Part shown: positions 42,636 through 52,406 of the stretch, piece by piece
How positions within the stretch are numbered: the stretch's first letter is position 1
Layout of the letters: each line of letters begins with the position of its first letter
DNA from: Cyclobacterium sp. SYSU L10401
GTDB taxonomy: Bacteria > Bacteroidota > Bacteroidia > Cytophagales > Cyclobacteriaceae
Direction of reading: 5' to 3'
Length of the DNA: 64,000 nt
Assembly (NCBI RefSeq): GCF_010993705.1
Contig: NZ_WOFO01000007.1
Span: 1 to 64,000, forward strand
Notes under the pieces: generated by a model
The model's database searches: none
Told to the model about the DNA's origin: nothing
What the model saw: only the letters and a program-made list of their open reading frames with translations
Position numbers and translations under genes: made by a program

Positions 42636-43514
42636 ATGATAGAACTTCCGGTAATCTCCAAAGAACAAACGAAAACAAAAAAACCTAACTGGTTGAGGGT
42701 AAAGCTTCCTATAGGTAAAGAATACGCTAAAGTCCGCAAGTTGGTTGATGAACACAAGTTGCATACCATCTGCGAAAGTGGCAATTGTCCCAATATGGGA
42801 GAATGCTGGGGTGCCGGTACCGCAACATTCATGATTTTGGGAAATGTATGTACCCGGTCCTGTTCATTCTGTGCAGTGGCTACTGGCAGGCCTCCCGAAT
42901 ATGACCAGGATGAGCCCCGAAGGGTGGCAGAAGCCATCCAACTGATGGGGGTAAAGCATGCCGTCATCACCTCAGTCAACCGGGATGAATTGAAAGACAG
43001 AGGGGCTGATGTTTGGTACAGAACGGTTACCGAAACCAAAAAGCTTTCCCCGCAAACTACCATCGAAACATTAATTCCAGATGTTAAAGGCAACTGGGAG
43101 GCATTATACAAAATGATCAGCGCCGGACAGGAAGTAGTCTCCCATAACGTGGAAACCGTAGAAAGGCTTTACAGAAGGGTGAGGCCCCAGGCCAAATACA
43201 AACGGTCTCTGGAACAAATCAAGCTGACCAAGGAATATGGAAAAAGAACCAAAACAGGCATCATGCTTGGTCTGGGCGAAAAAGAGGAAGAAATTTATCA
43301 GGCCATGGATGATCTGGTCGCACATGGCTGTGACATTTTGACTTTGGGCCAATACCTGCAGCCTACCCGAAGACACATAGAAGTAGCCGAATTCATACAT
43401 CCTGAGCAATTTGACATCTACAGGGAAGAAGGGCTAAAAAGAGGACTTAAGTATGTCGAGTCGGGTCCCCTGGTTCGCTCTTCCTATCATGCTGAAAGAC
43501 ATGTAAATGTTTAA
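42636..43514 (+). CDS. lipA: lipoyl synthase
   Basis: 292 residues. Two [4Fe-4S] clusters are evident: the auxiliary cluster motif C-x4-C-x5-C in [12 protein letters not shown] near 46-57 and the radical-SAM motif C-x3-C-x2-C in CTRSCSFC near 72-79. The essential serine lies in [10 protein letters not shown] near the C terminus. It inserts two sulfur atoms into protein-bound octanoate to make lipoyl groups for 2-oxoacid dehydrogenases and the glycine cleavage system. ATG at 42636. LipB is not adjacent. Confidence 0.97.
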   Translation: MIELPVISKEQTKTKKPNWLRVKLPIGKEYAKVRKLVDEHKLHTICESGNCPNMGECWGAGTATFMILGNVCTRSCSFCAVATGRPPEYDQDEPRRVAEAIQLMGVKHAVITSVNRDELKDRGADVWYRTVTETKKLSPQTTIETLIPDVKGNWEALYKMISAGQEVVSHNVETVERLYRRVRPQAKYKRSLEQIKLTKEYGKRTKTGIMLGLGEKEEEIYQAMDDLVAHGCDILTLGQYLQPTRRHIEVAEFIHPEQFDIYREEGLKRGLKYVESGPLVRSSYHAERHVNV

Positions 43515-43647
43515 ATCTGGTGTCCTTTTTACGTAGGCGTTCATAAAAACTGTTTTTTTTGACAAAAAAAAGGATAATGGTTTATTTTTCGTAATTTAAG
43601 GATGTCGTTGATTTACCAGAAAGACAAAGTATAAAATAGGCATCAAA

Positions 43648-44244
43648 ATGGCTTTAATCAAAACGTTTTTAGTATTGGGCATTGCAGGGCTTCTTTTCAA
43701 TTGCTCCCCAAAATCCATTGGTGGTTTGAGCAAGGAAGAGTATAGCAGTTGGAAGGAAAGAAAAAAGGAGATGAGCCCTGAGGAGTTCAAGTCCCTGGTA
43801 GAAGATAAGGAGAAGCTAACCGAAGCGCAAGCCGATTTGTCTGAGAAGGAGGCTTACCTGAATCAGGTAATCGAAAGAAAAGACAATGAAATCAGTCGGT
43901 TAATGAGTCAGGTATCTAAGATGAATAATGAAATGGAAGCTTCAAAAACGGATTCAGACCGAACCCAAAGGAATGAATGGGACAATGGAGTAGTCTTCAG
44001 GGTTCAATTGGCCGCTTTTGATGATTTTGATTTGCGGGACCTTACGGAAAACGGCAGCGACCTGAAAATCATTGATCAGGACGGCTATATCAAATATGTT
44101 CTTGGACAGTTCAGAGATTATGATATGGCGGATAAATTTAAAAAGAAACTCCGCAAACTGGGTGTGAAGGAAGCCTGGATTGTACCCTACAAGGATGGAC
44201 AAAGGGTTCCCCTAAAAGATGTTTTGACGGAAGCCATTGACTAA
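43648..44244 (+). CDS. lipoprotein with coiled coil and SPOR-like C-terminal domain
   Basis: 198 residues. Lipobox-like LLFNC (C19). Residues 40-105 form a charged coiled coil (EDKEKLTEAQADLSEKEAYL, quoted as one 20-residue stretch). The C-terminal 75 residues, with VVFRVQLAAFDDFD, GYIKYVLGQFRDYDMADKFKKKLRKLG and AWIVPYKDG, follow the SPOR-domain pattern: VQLAAF start, GxFxxxxxAxxxxxxL middle, and A-F/W-V end. SPOR domains bind denuded glycan strands at division sites. The protein is probably anchored in the outer membrane and faces the periplasm. ATG at 43648; monocistronic. Confidence 0.78.
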   Translation: MALIKTFLVLGIAGLLFNCSPKSIGGLSKEEYSSWKERKKEMSPEEFKSLVEDKEKLTEAQADLSEKEAYLNQVIERKDNEISRLMSQVSKMNNEMEASKTDSDRTQRNEWDNGVVFRVQLAAFDDFDLRDLTENGSDLKIIDQDGYIKYVLGQFRDYDMADKFKKKLRKLGVKEAWIVPYKDGQRVPLKDVLTEAID

Positions 44245-44352
44245 TGGCAATCTGTTCATAAACTGACATTTAGGTATCCCTGGAATTTTTTTATTAAAAC
44301 TAATAAAGCTGTTTTATCTTTAAACGACTGTTTGTTTTGTAATTTACGCCCT

Positions 44353-46053
44353 ATGGATTTTAGATGGAAGCTTAAGGACAAAGCAAAAGCCGAAACAGTC
44401 GCTTACCTCAGCCATGAAATAAATGTAAATACTACTTTGGCCAACATGCTGGTCAATAGGGATATCCATGATTTTCAGCAGGCAAAGGATTTTTTTCGCC
44501 CGGATTTGGATAAGCTCCATGATCCCATGCTCATGAAAGACATGGATAAGGCGGTAAAAAGGCTGGTGAAAGCCATTGAAAATCAAGAAAACATATTGGT
44601 TTACGGTGACTATGATGTGGATGGGACCACTTCAGTCGCCCTTTTTTATGGTTTTTTCAAAGCCTTTTATGACAGGGTGGCATTCTATATTCCGGACCGC
44701 TACAAGGAGGGATATGGGATTTCTGATAAAGGAGTCAGGTATGCTGCTGAAAACCATTACAGTCTGGTAGTATCCTTAGACTGCGGAATAAAGGCCATAG
44801 ATAAAATCAACCTGGCCAATGAATTAGGCGTAGACTTTATCATATGTGATCACCACACTCCGGGCGAAAAGCTCCCAGAGGCAGTTGCGGTGCTGGATCC
44901 AAAACGAAAAGACTGCTCCTATCCATACAAAGAGTTGAGTGGTTGTGGAGTGGGTTTCAAGCTGGTGCAAGCCTTTTCGGAATACACGAAAAAGAGCCAG
45001 GCAAACCTTTATACCTACCTTGACCTGGTTGCCATCAGTATAGCTTCAGATATTGTACCGATTACAGGTGAAAACCGGATACTGGCCTATTATGGTTTGG
45101 ACCGGCTAAACAACAATCCCAGGCCAGGTATCAAGGCATTGATATTAAAAGGGAGAATAGAAAAAGAACTGAATATCACAGATATTGTATTCAAGATAGG
45201 TCCCCGTATCAATGCCTCTGGAAGATTGGAACATGCCAAAGCATCAGTAGCCTTATTGATATCCAAAGACCTTGATGAGGGTGTCAGGAGAGCAGAATTG
45301 GTAGAAGACGTCAATGCGGCACGAAAAAATTTTGATGAAAACATTACCAGGGAGGCCCTGGAAATGATAGAGAACCGCGAGCATTCAGGTGTTTTTAAAA
45401 GTACGGTTTTATTTAAAGAAGACTGGCACAAGGGAGTGATAGGCATAGTGGCTTCCCGGTGCATAGAAAAATTTTACCGACCGACGATTATATTGACCGA
45501 ATCCAACAATAAAGCTACCGGCAGTGCACGGTCCGTTTTCGATTTCGATATTTATGAGGCAATAGAGGCCTGCAGCGACTTACTGGAACAATTCGGTGGT
45601 CATAAATATGCAGCAGGACTCACCCTTTCGGTTGAAAATGTACCGGCATTTCAGGAAAAATTTGAGCAGGTAGTCAGTGAGCGGGTAAAGGAAATTCACC
45701 TGAAACCCATACTTGAAATTGATGATGAGCTGATATTGGATCAGATCAATTATAAGTTTTATAATATCCTCAAGCAAATGGCACCCTTTGGACCGGGCAA
45801 TCCGGAACCAGTATTCTGTGTCAATCAGGTGCATGCCGAAAATGTAAGGATATTAAAAGACAAACACCTTCGTTTTGAGATCATACAGGACGGGCAAAAT
45901 ACCAGACCGGTATGTATCGGTTTTGGTTTTGCGAAATATTATGAAATGCTAAACAGTAAAATGCGTTTTAATATCGCATTCGAAATCAGAGAAAACACCT
46001 TCAGGAACACAAGCAGCCTTCAGCTGTATGTGAAAGATATCAAATTTGATTAA
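44353..46053 (+). CDS. recJ: single-stranded-DNA-specific exonuclease RecJ
   Basis: 566 residues from ATG 44353; an earlier ATG at 44332 is less likely because it lies within the probable promoter/leader. DHH phosphoesterase motifs are clear: [12 protein letters not shown] near 83-94 (motif I), SLDCG near 140, CDHHTPG near 162 (the DHH motif) and, in the DHHA1 part, [11 protein letters not shown] near 357 and GGHKYAAG near 416. The C-terminal OB-like domain follows. RecJ degrades 5'-ended single strands in recombination and mismatch repair. One base separates its stop from the ATG of lptB, so the genes are coupled. Confidence 0.96.
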   Translation: MDFRWKLKDKAKAETVAYLSHEINVNTTLANMLVNRDIHDFQQAKDFFRPDLDKLHDPMLMKDMDKAVKRLVKAIENQENILVYGDYDVDGTTSVALFYGFFKAFYDRVAFYIPDRYKEGYGISDKGVRYAAENHYSLVVSLDCGIKAIDKINLANELGVDFIICDHHTPGEKLPEAVAVLDPKRKDCSYPYKELSGCGVGFKLVQAFSEYTKKSQANLYTYLDLVAISIASDIVPITGENRILAYYGLDRLNNNPRPGIKALILKGRIEKELNITDIVFKIGPRINASGRLEHAKASVALLISKDLDEGVRRAELVEDVNAARKNFDENITREALEMIENREHSGVFKSTVLFKEDWHKGVIGIVASRCIEKFYRPTIILTESNNKATGSARSVFDFDIYEAIEACSDLLEQFGGHKYAAGLTLSVENVPAFQEKFEQVVSERVKEIHLKPILEIDDELILDQINYKFYNILKQMAPFGPGNPEPVFCVNQVHAENVRILKDKHLRFEIIQDGQNTRPVCIGFGFAKYYEMLNSKMRFNIAFEIRENTFRNTSSLQLYVKDIKFD

Positions 46054-46054
46054 A

Positions 46055-46786
46055 ATGATTTTAAGGGCAGAAAACCTGGTTAAAATTTACAAGAAAAAAC
46101 GGGTAGTCAACGACATATCCGTTTCCGTATCCCAAGGGGAAATCGTGGGTTTACTGGGACCCAATGGGGCAGGAAAAACGACCTCATTTTACATGATAGT
46201 AGGTTTAATCAAACCCAATGCCGGAACCGTCTACCTGGACAATGAAAACATTACCCCCTTGCCCATGTACAAACGGGCAAAACTTGGGATTGGCTACCTG
46301 GCTCAGGAAGCTTCTGTTTTCCGTAAGCTTACCGTAGAAGAAAATATTTTGGCTGTTTTGGAAATGAGCAAAATTCCCAAAAAAGAGCAAAAAGAAAAAG
46401 TGGATCAGTTGTTGGAGGAATTTAGCCTTACCCATGTAAGGAAGAACCTGGGCATGGTGCTCTCGGGTGGAGAAAGGAGAAGAACTGAGATCGCCAGGGC
46501 CCTATCGGTAGATCCGAAATTCGTGCTTTTGGATGAACCATTCGCCGGAGTGGACCCCATAGCTGTAGAAGAAATCCAATTTATCGTAGCCAAACTAAAG
46601 GATAAAAATATAGGCATTCTGATTACTGATCATAATGTCAATGAAACCCTTTCCATTACAGACCGTGCTTACCTGATGTTTGAAGGAAGACTTCTAAAAG
46701 CAGGGACAGCGGAAGAACTTGCCGCCGATGAACAAGTCAGAAAAGTTTATCTCGGTAAGAATTTCGAGTTGAAAAGAAAGATTTAA
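46055..46786 (+). CDS. lptB: LPS export ABC transporter ATP-binding protein
   Basis: 243 residues from the ATG at 46055; an in-frame TTG nine bases upstream would overlap recJ. Walker [10 protein letters not shown] near 35, Q-loop [13 protein letters not shown] (the VF/KLT pattern is typical of LptB), signature LSGGERRR near 137, Walker [13 protein letters not shown] near 157, and switch His in ITDHN near 193. It powers LptFG extraction of lipopolysaccharide from the inner membrane. No other lpt gene is present here. Coupled to recJ. Confidence 0.94.
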   Translation: MILRAENLVKIYKKKRVVNDISVSVSQGEIVGLLGPNGAGKTTSFYMIVGLIKPNAGTVYLDNENITPLPMYKRAKLGIGYLAQEASVFRKLTVEENILAVLEMSKIPKKEQKEKVDQLLEEFSLTHVRKNLGMVLSGGERRRTEIARALSVDPKFVLLDEPFAGVDPIAVEEIQFIVAKLKDKNIGILITDHNVNETLSITDRAYLMFEGRLLKAGTAEELAADEQVRKVYLGKNFELKRKI

Positions 46787-46802
46787 ACAGAAATCCTCAC
46801 TA

Positions 46803-48320
46803 ATGGAAGTCATCAATACTTTTATGACCTGGATATTCAAAAACCGGATAGGCCAGATTGAAAAATTCAAAAATAACCCCCTGGAAATACAACGGGAAAT
46901 TTTATTTAAATTGGTTCATACCGCCAAAGACACCGAATTTGGCAAAAAATACCATTTCAGGAAGATCTCCTCCTACAAAGATTATAACCAATGGATCCCT
47001 GTGCATGACTATGAAGCCATCATGCCTTATATTCAACAAACCATGAAAGGTCAGCAAAATGTAATATGGCCCACACCCATTCATTGGTTTTCTAAATCTT
47101 CTGGTACTACCTCCTCTAGAAGCAAGTTTATACCCGTATCCCCTGAAAGTTTGGAGGACTGCCATTTCAAAGGAGGAAAAGACATGCTTTCCTTATATGT
47201 GAACAATTACCCGGAAACAAAATTATTTACTGGAAAAAGCCTTTCTATAGGAGGAAGCCTGCAAACAAACCCGCTGGATTTTAATAAAAATAGTTCTTCC
47301 GGGGACATATCTGCCGTCATCATGCGCAATCTCCCCAAATGGGCCCAACTGGCCAGAACCCCAAGTCTGGAGGTCGCTTTGATGAGTGAATGGGAAGAGA
47401 AAATTGAAAAAATGGCGCAGGAAACCATCAAGGAAAACGTTACCAGCCTCACAGGAGTACCTACCTGGACCCTGGTCCTCATTAAAAAGGTTTTGGAAAT
47501 TACCAAGAGCAACAACATCCTGGAGATTTGGCCCAATTTAGAGGTCTTTTTCCATGGCGCAGTGGCATTTGGTCCCTACAGGAACCTCTTCCAAAACCTC
47601 ATTAACTCAAAAAACATGCATTACATGGAAACTTATAATGCATCGGAGGGCTTCTTTGGAATTCAAGACCAGAAAAACAGTGAGGAGCTGTTGTTGATGT
47701 TGGATTACGGGATCTTTTATGAATTTATCCCCATGGATGGGCACAATAGCCATGAGCCGGAAATCATCCCATTGGATCAGGTGGAAACCGGTAAAAATTA
47801 TGCCATTTTGATCAGCACCAATGCTGGGCTATGGCGTTACAAAATAGGAGATACCGTAAAGTTTACTTCCACACGTCCCTACCGTTTTAAAATTTCCGGT
47901 AGAACCAAGCATTTCATCAATGCATTTGGGGAAGAGTTGATCGTGGAAAATGCAGAAAAAGCCATAGAAACCACCTGCAAACTTACCCGGTCAAGCATCA
48001 GTAACTTTACTGCTGCCCCCATTTATTTTGGAGAAAATCAGGAACAGGGCACCCATGAATGGATCATAGAATTCGTCGAATTCCCTGAGGATAATGAACT
48101 TTTTACCCGCTTGCTGGATGAAGAGCTGCGAAAGGTAAATTCGGATTACGATGCCAAGCGTTACCGTGACATGGTGCTCAAACTTCCAATCGTCCACTTC
48201 GCTGCCGAGGGTCTTTTTGAAAAATGGCTGAAATCCAAAGGAAAATTGGGTGGGCAAAATAAGGTGCCCCGACTGTCCAACAACCGGGACTACCTGGAAG
48301 AAATCTCCAAATTGCTGTAA
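46803..48320 (+). CDS. GH3-family (auxin-responsive promoter family) acyl-amido synthetase-like protein
   Basis: 505 residues across the full GH3 fold of the adenylate-forming superfamily. ATP-binding loop SSGTTSSRSKFIP near 99-111, second motif YNASEGFFGIQ near 279-289, and the third motif WRYKIGDTVKF near 344, with RTKHFINAFGEEL beginning the mobile C-terminal domain. Plant GH3 enzymes join amino acids to jasmonate or auxin; bacterial homologues are widespread in Bacteroidota with unknown substrates. ATG 46803 lies 17 bp after lptB, so it may belong to the same operon. It borders the candidate replication origin. Confidence 0.9.
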   Translation: MEVINTFMTWIFKNRIGQIEKFKNNPLEIQREILFKLVHTAKDTEFGKKYHFRKISSYKDYNQWIPVHDYEAIMPYIQQTMKGQQNVIWPTPIHWFSKSSGTTSSRSKFIPVSPESLEDCHFKGGKDMLSLYVNNYPETKLFTGKSLSIGGSLQTNPLDFNKNSSSGDISAVIMRNLPKWAQLARTPSLEVALMSEWEEKIEKMAQETIKENVTSLTGVPTWTLVLIKKVLEITKSNNILEIWPNLEVFFHGAVAFGPYRNLFQNLINSKNMHYMETYNASEGFFGIQDQKNSEELLLMLDYGIFYEFIPMDGHNSHEPEIIPLDQVETGKNYAILISTNAGLWRYKIGDTVKFTSTRPYRFKISGRTKHFINAFGEELIVENAEKAIETTCKLTRSSISNFTAAPIYFGENQEQGTHEWIIEFVEFPEDNELFTRLLDEELRKVNSDYDAKRYRDMVLKLPIVHFAAEGLFEKWLKSKGKLGGQNKVPRLSNNRDYLEEISKLL

Positions 48321-48471
48321 AGCACACTTCGATACAAGATCCTTTTTCTGAATTTGAAGGTCCATCAATCCAGGCCTATAAATATACAGACAGGCACCCA
48401 CCTTTTAACCCAAATGCACCAAAAAAAGGGGGTTATTTGGCTGCATTTGAGGAATGAAAAAAGCAAGTTTT

Positions 48472-48500
48472 TTATCCACATTTTTACATAGTTATCCACA
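48472..48500 (+). promoter_or_regulatory. two tandem perfect DnaA boxes
   Basis: TTATCCACA at 48472-48480 and again at 48492-48500, 20 bp apart, so both face the same side of the helix. Confidence 0.75.
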
Positions 48501-48567
48501 GAGGTTTTTAACATTGATTTAACTCATTGATTTTTAATTACTTACTACAAATTAAAAAAATACAATT

Positions 48568-48576
48568 TGTGGACAA
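48568..48576 (-). promoter_or_regulatory. near-consensus DnaA box
   Basis: Minus strand TTGTCCACA differs from TTATCCACA at one position. It flanks the AT-rich stretch on the side opposite to the tandem boxes. Confidence 0.55.
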
Positions 48577-48658
48577 AGTTTAAAATGGACATTTTGTAAA
48601 AGCTTATGTTACAGGCAAATTGCAAGTGTATTCAAGTAATTTTTTTTTGATGCTACCA

Positions 48659-49480
48659 TCATTTGCTCTTGCTTTCAAAAGGTTCACTTTTCGCTTTTTC
48701 CCAATGAATGTCCATTTCGGCCAGCGTCATATCAGCCAAAGATTTGCCGGATGCTTTTGCCGCTTTTTCGAGAAACTGGAAGCGATGGATAAATTTTCTG
48801 TTGGTGCGCTCCAGTGCTTCCTCCGGATTGATATCGATAAACCTGGCGTAATTGATGAGTGAAAAAAGCAAGTCTCCAAATTCCCCTTTGGCTTCCTCCT
48901 TTTCCATGTCTGCATCAGGCACCTCATCAAAAGCCGCTTTAAATTCCTGCATTTCCTCCTCTACCTTCTCCCATACTTGCTTCTTTTCTTCCCAATCAAA
49001 CCCTACTCCCCTGGCCTTTTCCTGTATCCGCATGGCTTTGATCAAGGCGGGCAATGACCTGGGCACGCCACCCAATACACTTTTATTTCCTTTTTCCCCC
49101 AGCTTAATTTTCTCCCAATTTTGTTTGACCGCTTCTTCATCATCTGCCTGGGTATCCCCATAGATATGGGGATGTCTTCTGATGAGCTTTTCGTTGAGCT
49201 GATGGATCACATCTCCTATATCAAATACCTGACTTTCTGACCCTATCCTGGCATAAAAAACGATGTGCAATAAAATGTCACCCAGTTCCTTACTTACTGA
49301 TTCCAGGTCATTATCCAGAATCGCATCAGAAAGTTCAAAGGTTTCTTCTATGGTCAGGTGCCTCAGGCTCTCAATGGTTTGCTTTTTATCCCAGGGGCAT
49401 TGCTCTCTGAGTTCATCCATGATGGTGAGCAAACGGTCAAAGGCAGCCAGTTGGGATTTCCTTTTTTCGGACTTGTTCAT
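48659..49480 (-). CDS. mazG: nucleoside triphosphate pyrophosphohydrolase MazG
   Basis: 273 residues with two tandem MazG helical domains. The first contains the start CPWDKKQTIESLRHL and the metal-binding EETFELSDAI / KELGDILLHIVFYA pairs (Glu-x3-Glu and Glu-x2-Asp); the second has EKVEEEMQEFKAAF and KGEFGDLLFSLINYAR. It hydrolyses NTPs, including damaged or ppGpp-related pools, to the monophosphate. ATG at 49480. It is the right-hand neighbour of the candidate origin and is divergent from the NqrM-like gene. Confidence 0.95.
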   Translation of the reverse strand: MNKSEKRKSQLAAFDRLLTIMDELREQCPWDKKQTIESLRHLTIEETFELSDAILDNDLESVSKELGDILLHIVFYARIGSESQVFDIGDVIHQLNEKLIRRHPHIYGDTQADDEEAVKQNWEKIKLGEKGNKSVLGGVPRSLPALIKAMRIQEKARGVGFDWEEKKQVWEKVEEEMQEFKAAFDEVPDADMEKEEAKGEFGDLLFSLINYARFIDINPEEALERTNRKFIHRFQFLEKAAKASGKSLADMTLAEMDIHWEKAKSEPFESKSK

Positions 49481-49530
49481 AAATTGGCAGGAAACTTAAA
49501 ATTGGGTATCAACGTTTTGAAAGTAATACG

Positions 49531-49538
49531 TAAATTTG
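49531..49538 (+). promoter_or_regulatory. putative -7 element of the NqrM-like gene
   Basis: TAAATTTG matches TAnnTTTG; the leader would be only about 10 nt. No -33 match. Confidence 0.3.
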
Positions 49539-49554
49539 CAGAAATAATATTGAT

Positions 49555-49785
49555 ATGACAACCGTATATTTAACATTGGCATTTCTGGCTTTGTTTTTCA
49601 TTTTAATGTCCGTAAGATTGATCTTTCTAAAAAACGGGCAGTTTAAAGGGACCTGTGCCTCTCAAAACCCATACTTGAACAAAGAAGGGGAAACATGTGG
49701 CTACTGCGGCAAGAAAGTAGATACCGATGCTTCCTGTGGCAACCCTGACAATGAAGTAGACAAAGTATTGGCTAAATTCAAATAA
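49555..49785 (+). CDS. small Cys-rich membrane protein, NqrM-like
   Basis: 76 residues: one N-terminal membrane helix (about 4-25) followed by a short hydrophilic tail with C34, C48, C51 and C61. The sequence FKGTCAS just after the helix, then a C-x2-C pair, resembles NqrM, the small protein that delivers iron to the Na+-translocating NADH:quinone reductase. NqrM proteins share this size, topology and cysteine-rich tail. No nqr genes are in the window, so the function rests on resemblance alone; an alternative is an unrelated small metal-binding membrane protein. ATG 49555; glmM begins 51 bp after its stop. Confidence 0.6.
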   Translation: MTTVYLTLAFLALFFILMSVRLIFLKNGQFKGTCASQNPYLNKEGETCGYCGKKVDTDASCGNPDNEVDKVLAKFK

Positions 49786-49835
49786 ATCATCCCCATTGTA
49801 GCCTATTTTTATATTTTCTCACCAAATTCTTTTAC

Positions 49836-51227
49836 GTGGCATTAATCAAATCAATTTCTGGTATCAGGGGAACCATTGGGGGAAAACCCGGTGAAGGCTT
49901 ATCTCCATTGGACATCGTCAAATTTTCTGCTGCCTATGGCGCCTGGGTTTTGGAAAAATCTGATAACAAAAAGGTAGTCATCGGCAGGGATGCAAGGCTT
50001 TCAGGGGAAATGGTCTCCAGCCTGGTAGCCAGTACTCTTCAGGGAATGGGCATACAGGTGGTTGACCTGGGGCTTAGCACCACTCCTACCGTAGAGCTAG
50101 CCGTACCCAGAGAAGCTGCAGGGGGAGGCATCATCGTCACCGCCAGCCACAATCCCATTCACTGGAATGCCCTAAAGCTGCTAAATGCTGATGGGGAATT
50201 TATCTCCGACCAGGAAGGCAAAGATATATTAGAAAAGGCTGATGCTGGGGATTTTCAATTTGCTGAAGTCCGGAAATTAGGCAGTTACAACCTGCGTGAA
50301 GACTACCTGGATTTACACATTCAACATGTACTGGATCTGGAACTGGTGGATCCGGCAGCCATTGCTAATCGAAAATTTAAAATTGTGGTCGATGGAGTCA
50401 ATTCCACGGGTGGTTTGGTGGTACCTAAATTGCTTCAGGCTTTGGGTGTCGAAATCATCGAGGAGATGTACTGCGAGCCCAACGGTAATTTCCCTCATAA
50501 TCCTGAGCCCCTTCCGGAACACCTTAGGGATATTTCCTTAAAACTAAAAAATGGGAGTTATGACCTGGGTATTGTGGTTGATCCGGACGTAGATAGGTTG
50601 GCCTTTCTGAACGAGGATGGTAGTTTTTTTGGAGAAGAATACACCCTGGTAGCCGTGGCTGACTACGTACTTTCCCAACGTCCGGGAAATACTGTCTCCA
50701 ATCTGAGCTCCACACGGGCACTTAGAGACGTTACAGAAATGCGCAAAGGCGTCTATCATGCATCCGCCGTAGGGGAAGTAAATGTAGTCAACCAAATGAA
50801 GGCGGTAGATGCTGTTATCGGTGGCGAAGGAAATGGTGGTATCATTTACCCGGCCTCCCATTATGGTAGGGATGCTTTGGTAGGGATAGGTTTATTCCTT
50901 ACCCACCTGGCCAAATTTGGTAAAACAGCCAGCCGTTTAAGGGCGACCTACCCCAACTACTTTATTTCCAAAAACAAAATAGAACTGACTCCGGGGATCA
51001 ATGTGGATCACATCCTGGAGAAGGTGAAACTCAAATACCAAAAGTACCCCATCAATACCATAGATGGGGTTAAGATAGAGTTTGATAAAGAATGGGTTCA
51101 TCTTAGAAAATCCAATACCGAACCCATCATACGCATCTATTCGGAATCAGAAACAGCTTCTACAGCAGAACACCTTGCCATGAAAATCATGCTGGATATC
51201 AAGGAAATAATTGCTGAAAAAGACTAA
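49836..51227 (+). CDS. glmM: phosphoglucosamine mutase
   Basis: 463 residues with a GTG start at 49836. Alpha-D-phosphohexomutase motifs: SGIRGTIGG near 7-15, phosphoserine loop TASHNP near 103-108, metal-binding DPDVDRL near 250-256, sugar-binding GEGNGG near 329-334, and phosphate-binding RKSNTEPIIRIY near 429-440. It makes glucosamine-1-phosphate for UDP-GlcNAc synthesis. The GEGN sugar loop and the length agree with Bacteroidota GlmM; a phosphomannomutase role cannot be excluded from sequence alone. Followed after 14 bp by a cysteine desulfurase gene on the same strand. Confidence 0.9.
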   Translation: MALIKSISGIRGTIGGKPGEGLSPLDIVKFSAAYGAWVLEKSDNKKVVIGRDARLSGEMVSSLVASTLQGMGIQVVDLGLSTTPTVELAVPREAAGGGIIVTASHNPIHWNALKLLNADGEFISDQEGKDILEKADAGDFQFAEVRKLGSYNLREDYLDLHIQHVLDLELVDPAAIANRKFKIVVDGVNSTGGLVVPKLLQALGVEIIEEMYCEPNGNFPHNPEPLPEHLRDISLKLKNGSYDLGIVVDPDVDRLAFLNEDGSFFGEEYTLVAVADYVLSQRPGNTVSNLSSTRALRDVTEMRKGVYHASAVGEVNVVNQMKAVDAVIGGEGNGGIIYPASHYGRDALVGIGLFLTHLAKFGKTASRLRATYPNYFISKNKIELTPGINVDHILEKVKLKYQKYPINTIDGVKIEFDKEWVHLRKSNTEPIIRIYSESETASTAEHLAMKIMLDIKEIIAEKD

Positions 51228-51241
51228 ACAGATTCTTTTTT

Positions 51242-52387
51242 ATGCCCATCCAACCATCCATCTATTTAGACAATGCGGCTACCACCCCAATGGATGAGCG
51301 TGTACTGGAAGCCATGCTGCCCTTCTTTACTTCTCATTTTGGCAACCCATCCTCTGTACACAGTCACGGCAGAAATGCCAGGGTAGCATTGGAAAAAGCC
51401 AGAAAGAAGGTCGCCGGGCTGCTCCACGTAAGCCCGGGGGAAATAACTTTTACATCCGGTGGCACCGAAGCAGATAACACAGCCATTTGGGGTGCCATTG
51501 CAGCATATGACATTCAGCATATCATCACTTCACCTTTGGAGCACCACGCTGTATTGCATGTAGTAGAGCAGGCTGCAAAAAGCAACAACATCAAGCTGAG
51601 CCTACTGAAGGTGGATGCACAGGGCAGCATAGACCTGAATGAATTGGAAAAATTGCTTGACCAAAAGGTCAGCACCATGGTAAGCCTGATGCACGGTAAC
51701 AATGAAATAGGAAATATACTGGACCTCAAAGCCATATCTGACTTGTGTCAGCAGTATTCAGCCTATTTTCACTCCGACACTGTCCAGACCATAGGACATT
51801 ACCCATTGGATTTGCAGCAGCTCAGCGTTCATGCCATTGCGGGTTCTGCCCATAAGTTTCATGGGCCAAAGGGAGTTGGATTTTTGTATACCAATAAAAA
51901 CAAAAAAATCCCCCCGATGATCGGTGGTGGGTCGCAGGAAAGAAACATGCGGGGTGGTACTGAAAATATCGCCGCCATTATCGGCATGGCCCAGGCCTTG
52001 GAAATTGCCGGGCAAAACCAGGAACATCACCGAAAAGAAGTAGAAGCATTGAAACAATATTTTAAGGAAAAAATAAAGGCGGCCATTCCAGGAGTATCGT
52101 TCAACGGCTTGTCAGGAAACCTGTCAAAAAGCCTTTACACGGTATTAAATGTCAGTTTTCCTCCATCCGACAACAACCAAGGCATGTTGTTGTTTCAGCT
52201 GGATTTGGCAGGGATATCTGCTTCAGGAGGATCTGCCTGCAGTAGTGGAGCCAGGCTGGGTTCACATGTATTGCAGGAGATTGGAGCCGACCCTTCCCGT
52301 GAAAATGTTCGTTTTTCCTTCAGCCGTTTCAATACCCGGGAAGAAATTGATTATACCATCAACAAATTGAGGGAATTATATGCTTGA
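51242..52387 (+). CDS. cysteine desulfurase (NifS/IscS family)
   Basis: 381 residues of class V aminotransferase fold. The start YLDNAATTPMDERV is diagnostic. Cofactor residues include the TSGGTEADN loop near 71, the H-x-D-x-V-Q segment HSDTVQTIGH near 175, and the PLP lysine in GSAHKFHGPKG near 200-210. The catalytic cysteine is in the SGGSACSSG loop near 325-333, the group I (IscS/NifS) arrangement. It supplies sulfur for Fe-S clusters and tRNA thiolation. ATG at 51242. No IscU or SufU gene adjoins. Confidence 0.92.
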   Translation: MPIQPSIYLDNAATTPMDERVLEAMLPFFTSHFGNPSSVHSHGRNARVALEKARKKVAGLLHVSPGEITFTSGGTEADNTAIWGAIAAYDIQHIITSPLEHHAVLHVVEQAAKSNNIKLSLLKVDAQGSIDLNELEKLLDQKVSTMVSLMHGNNEIGNILDLKAISDLCQQYSAYFHSDTVQTIGHYPLDLQQLSVHAIAGSAHKFHGPKGVGFLYTNKNKKIPPMIGGGSQERNMRGGTENIAAIIGMAQALEIAGQNQEHHRKEVEALKQYFKEKIKAAIPGVSFNGLSGNLSKSLYTVLNVSFPPSDNNQGMLLFQLDLAGISASGGSACSSGARLGSHVLQEIGADPSRENVRFSFSRFNTREEIDYTINKLRELYA

Positions 52388-52406
52388 TGCATGGTTTACA
52401 CGTGTT

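Larger units (their letters stand above)
48321..48658. other. candidate chromosomal replication origin region
   Basis: A 338-bp gene-free, AT-rich gap between convergent genes (GH3 and mazG). Two perfect DnaA boxes TTATCCACA lie in the same orientation 20 bp apart (48472-48480 and 48492-48500). A one-mismatch box in the opposite orientation (TTGTCCACA on the minus strand) is at 48568-48576. Between them is a 67-bp stretch of about 80 percent A+T containing the direct repeat CATTGATTT, a likely unwinding element. An 8-bp inverted repeat (CAAATGCA/TGCATTTG, 48411-48418 and 48442-48449) lies to the left. dnaA is not adjacent, which is common in Bacteroidota. Confidence 0.6.
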
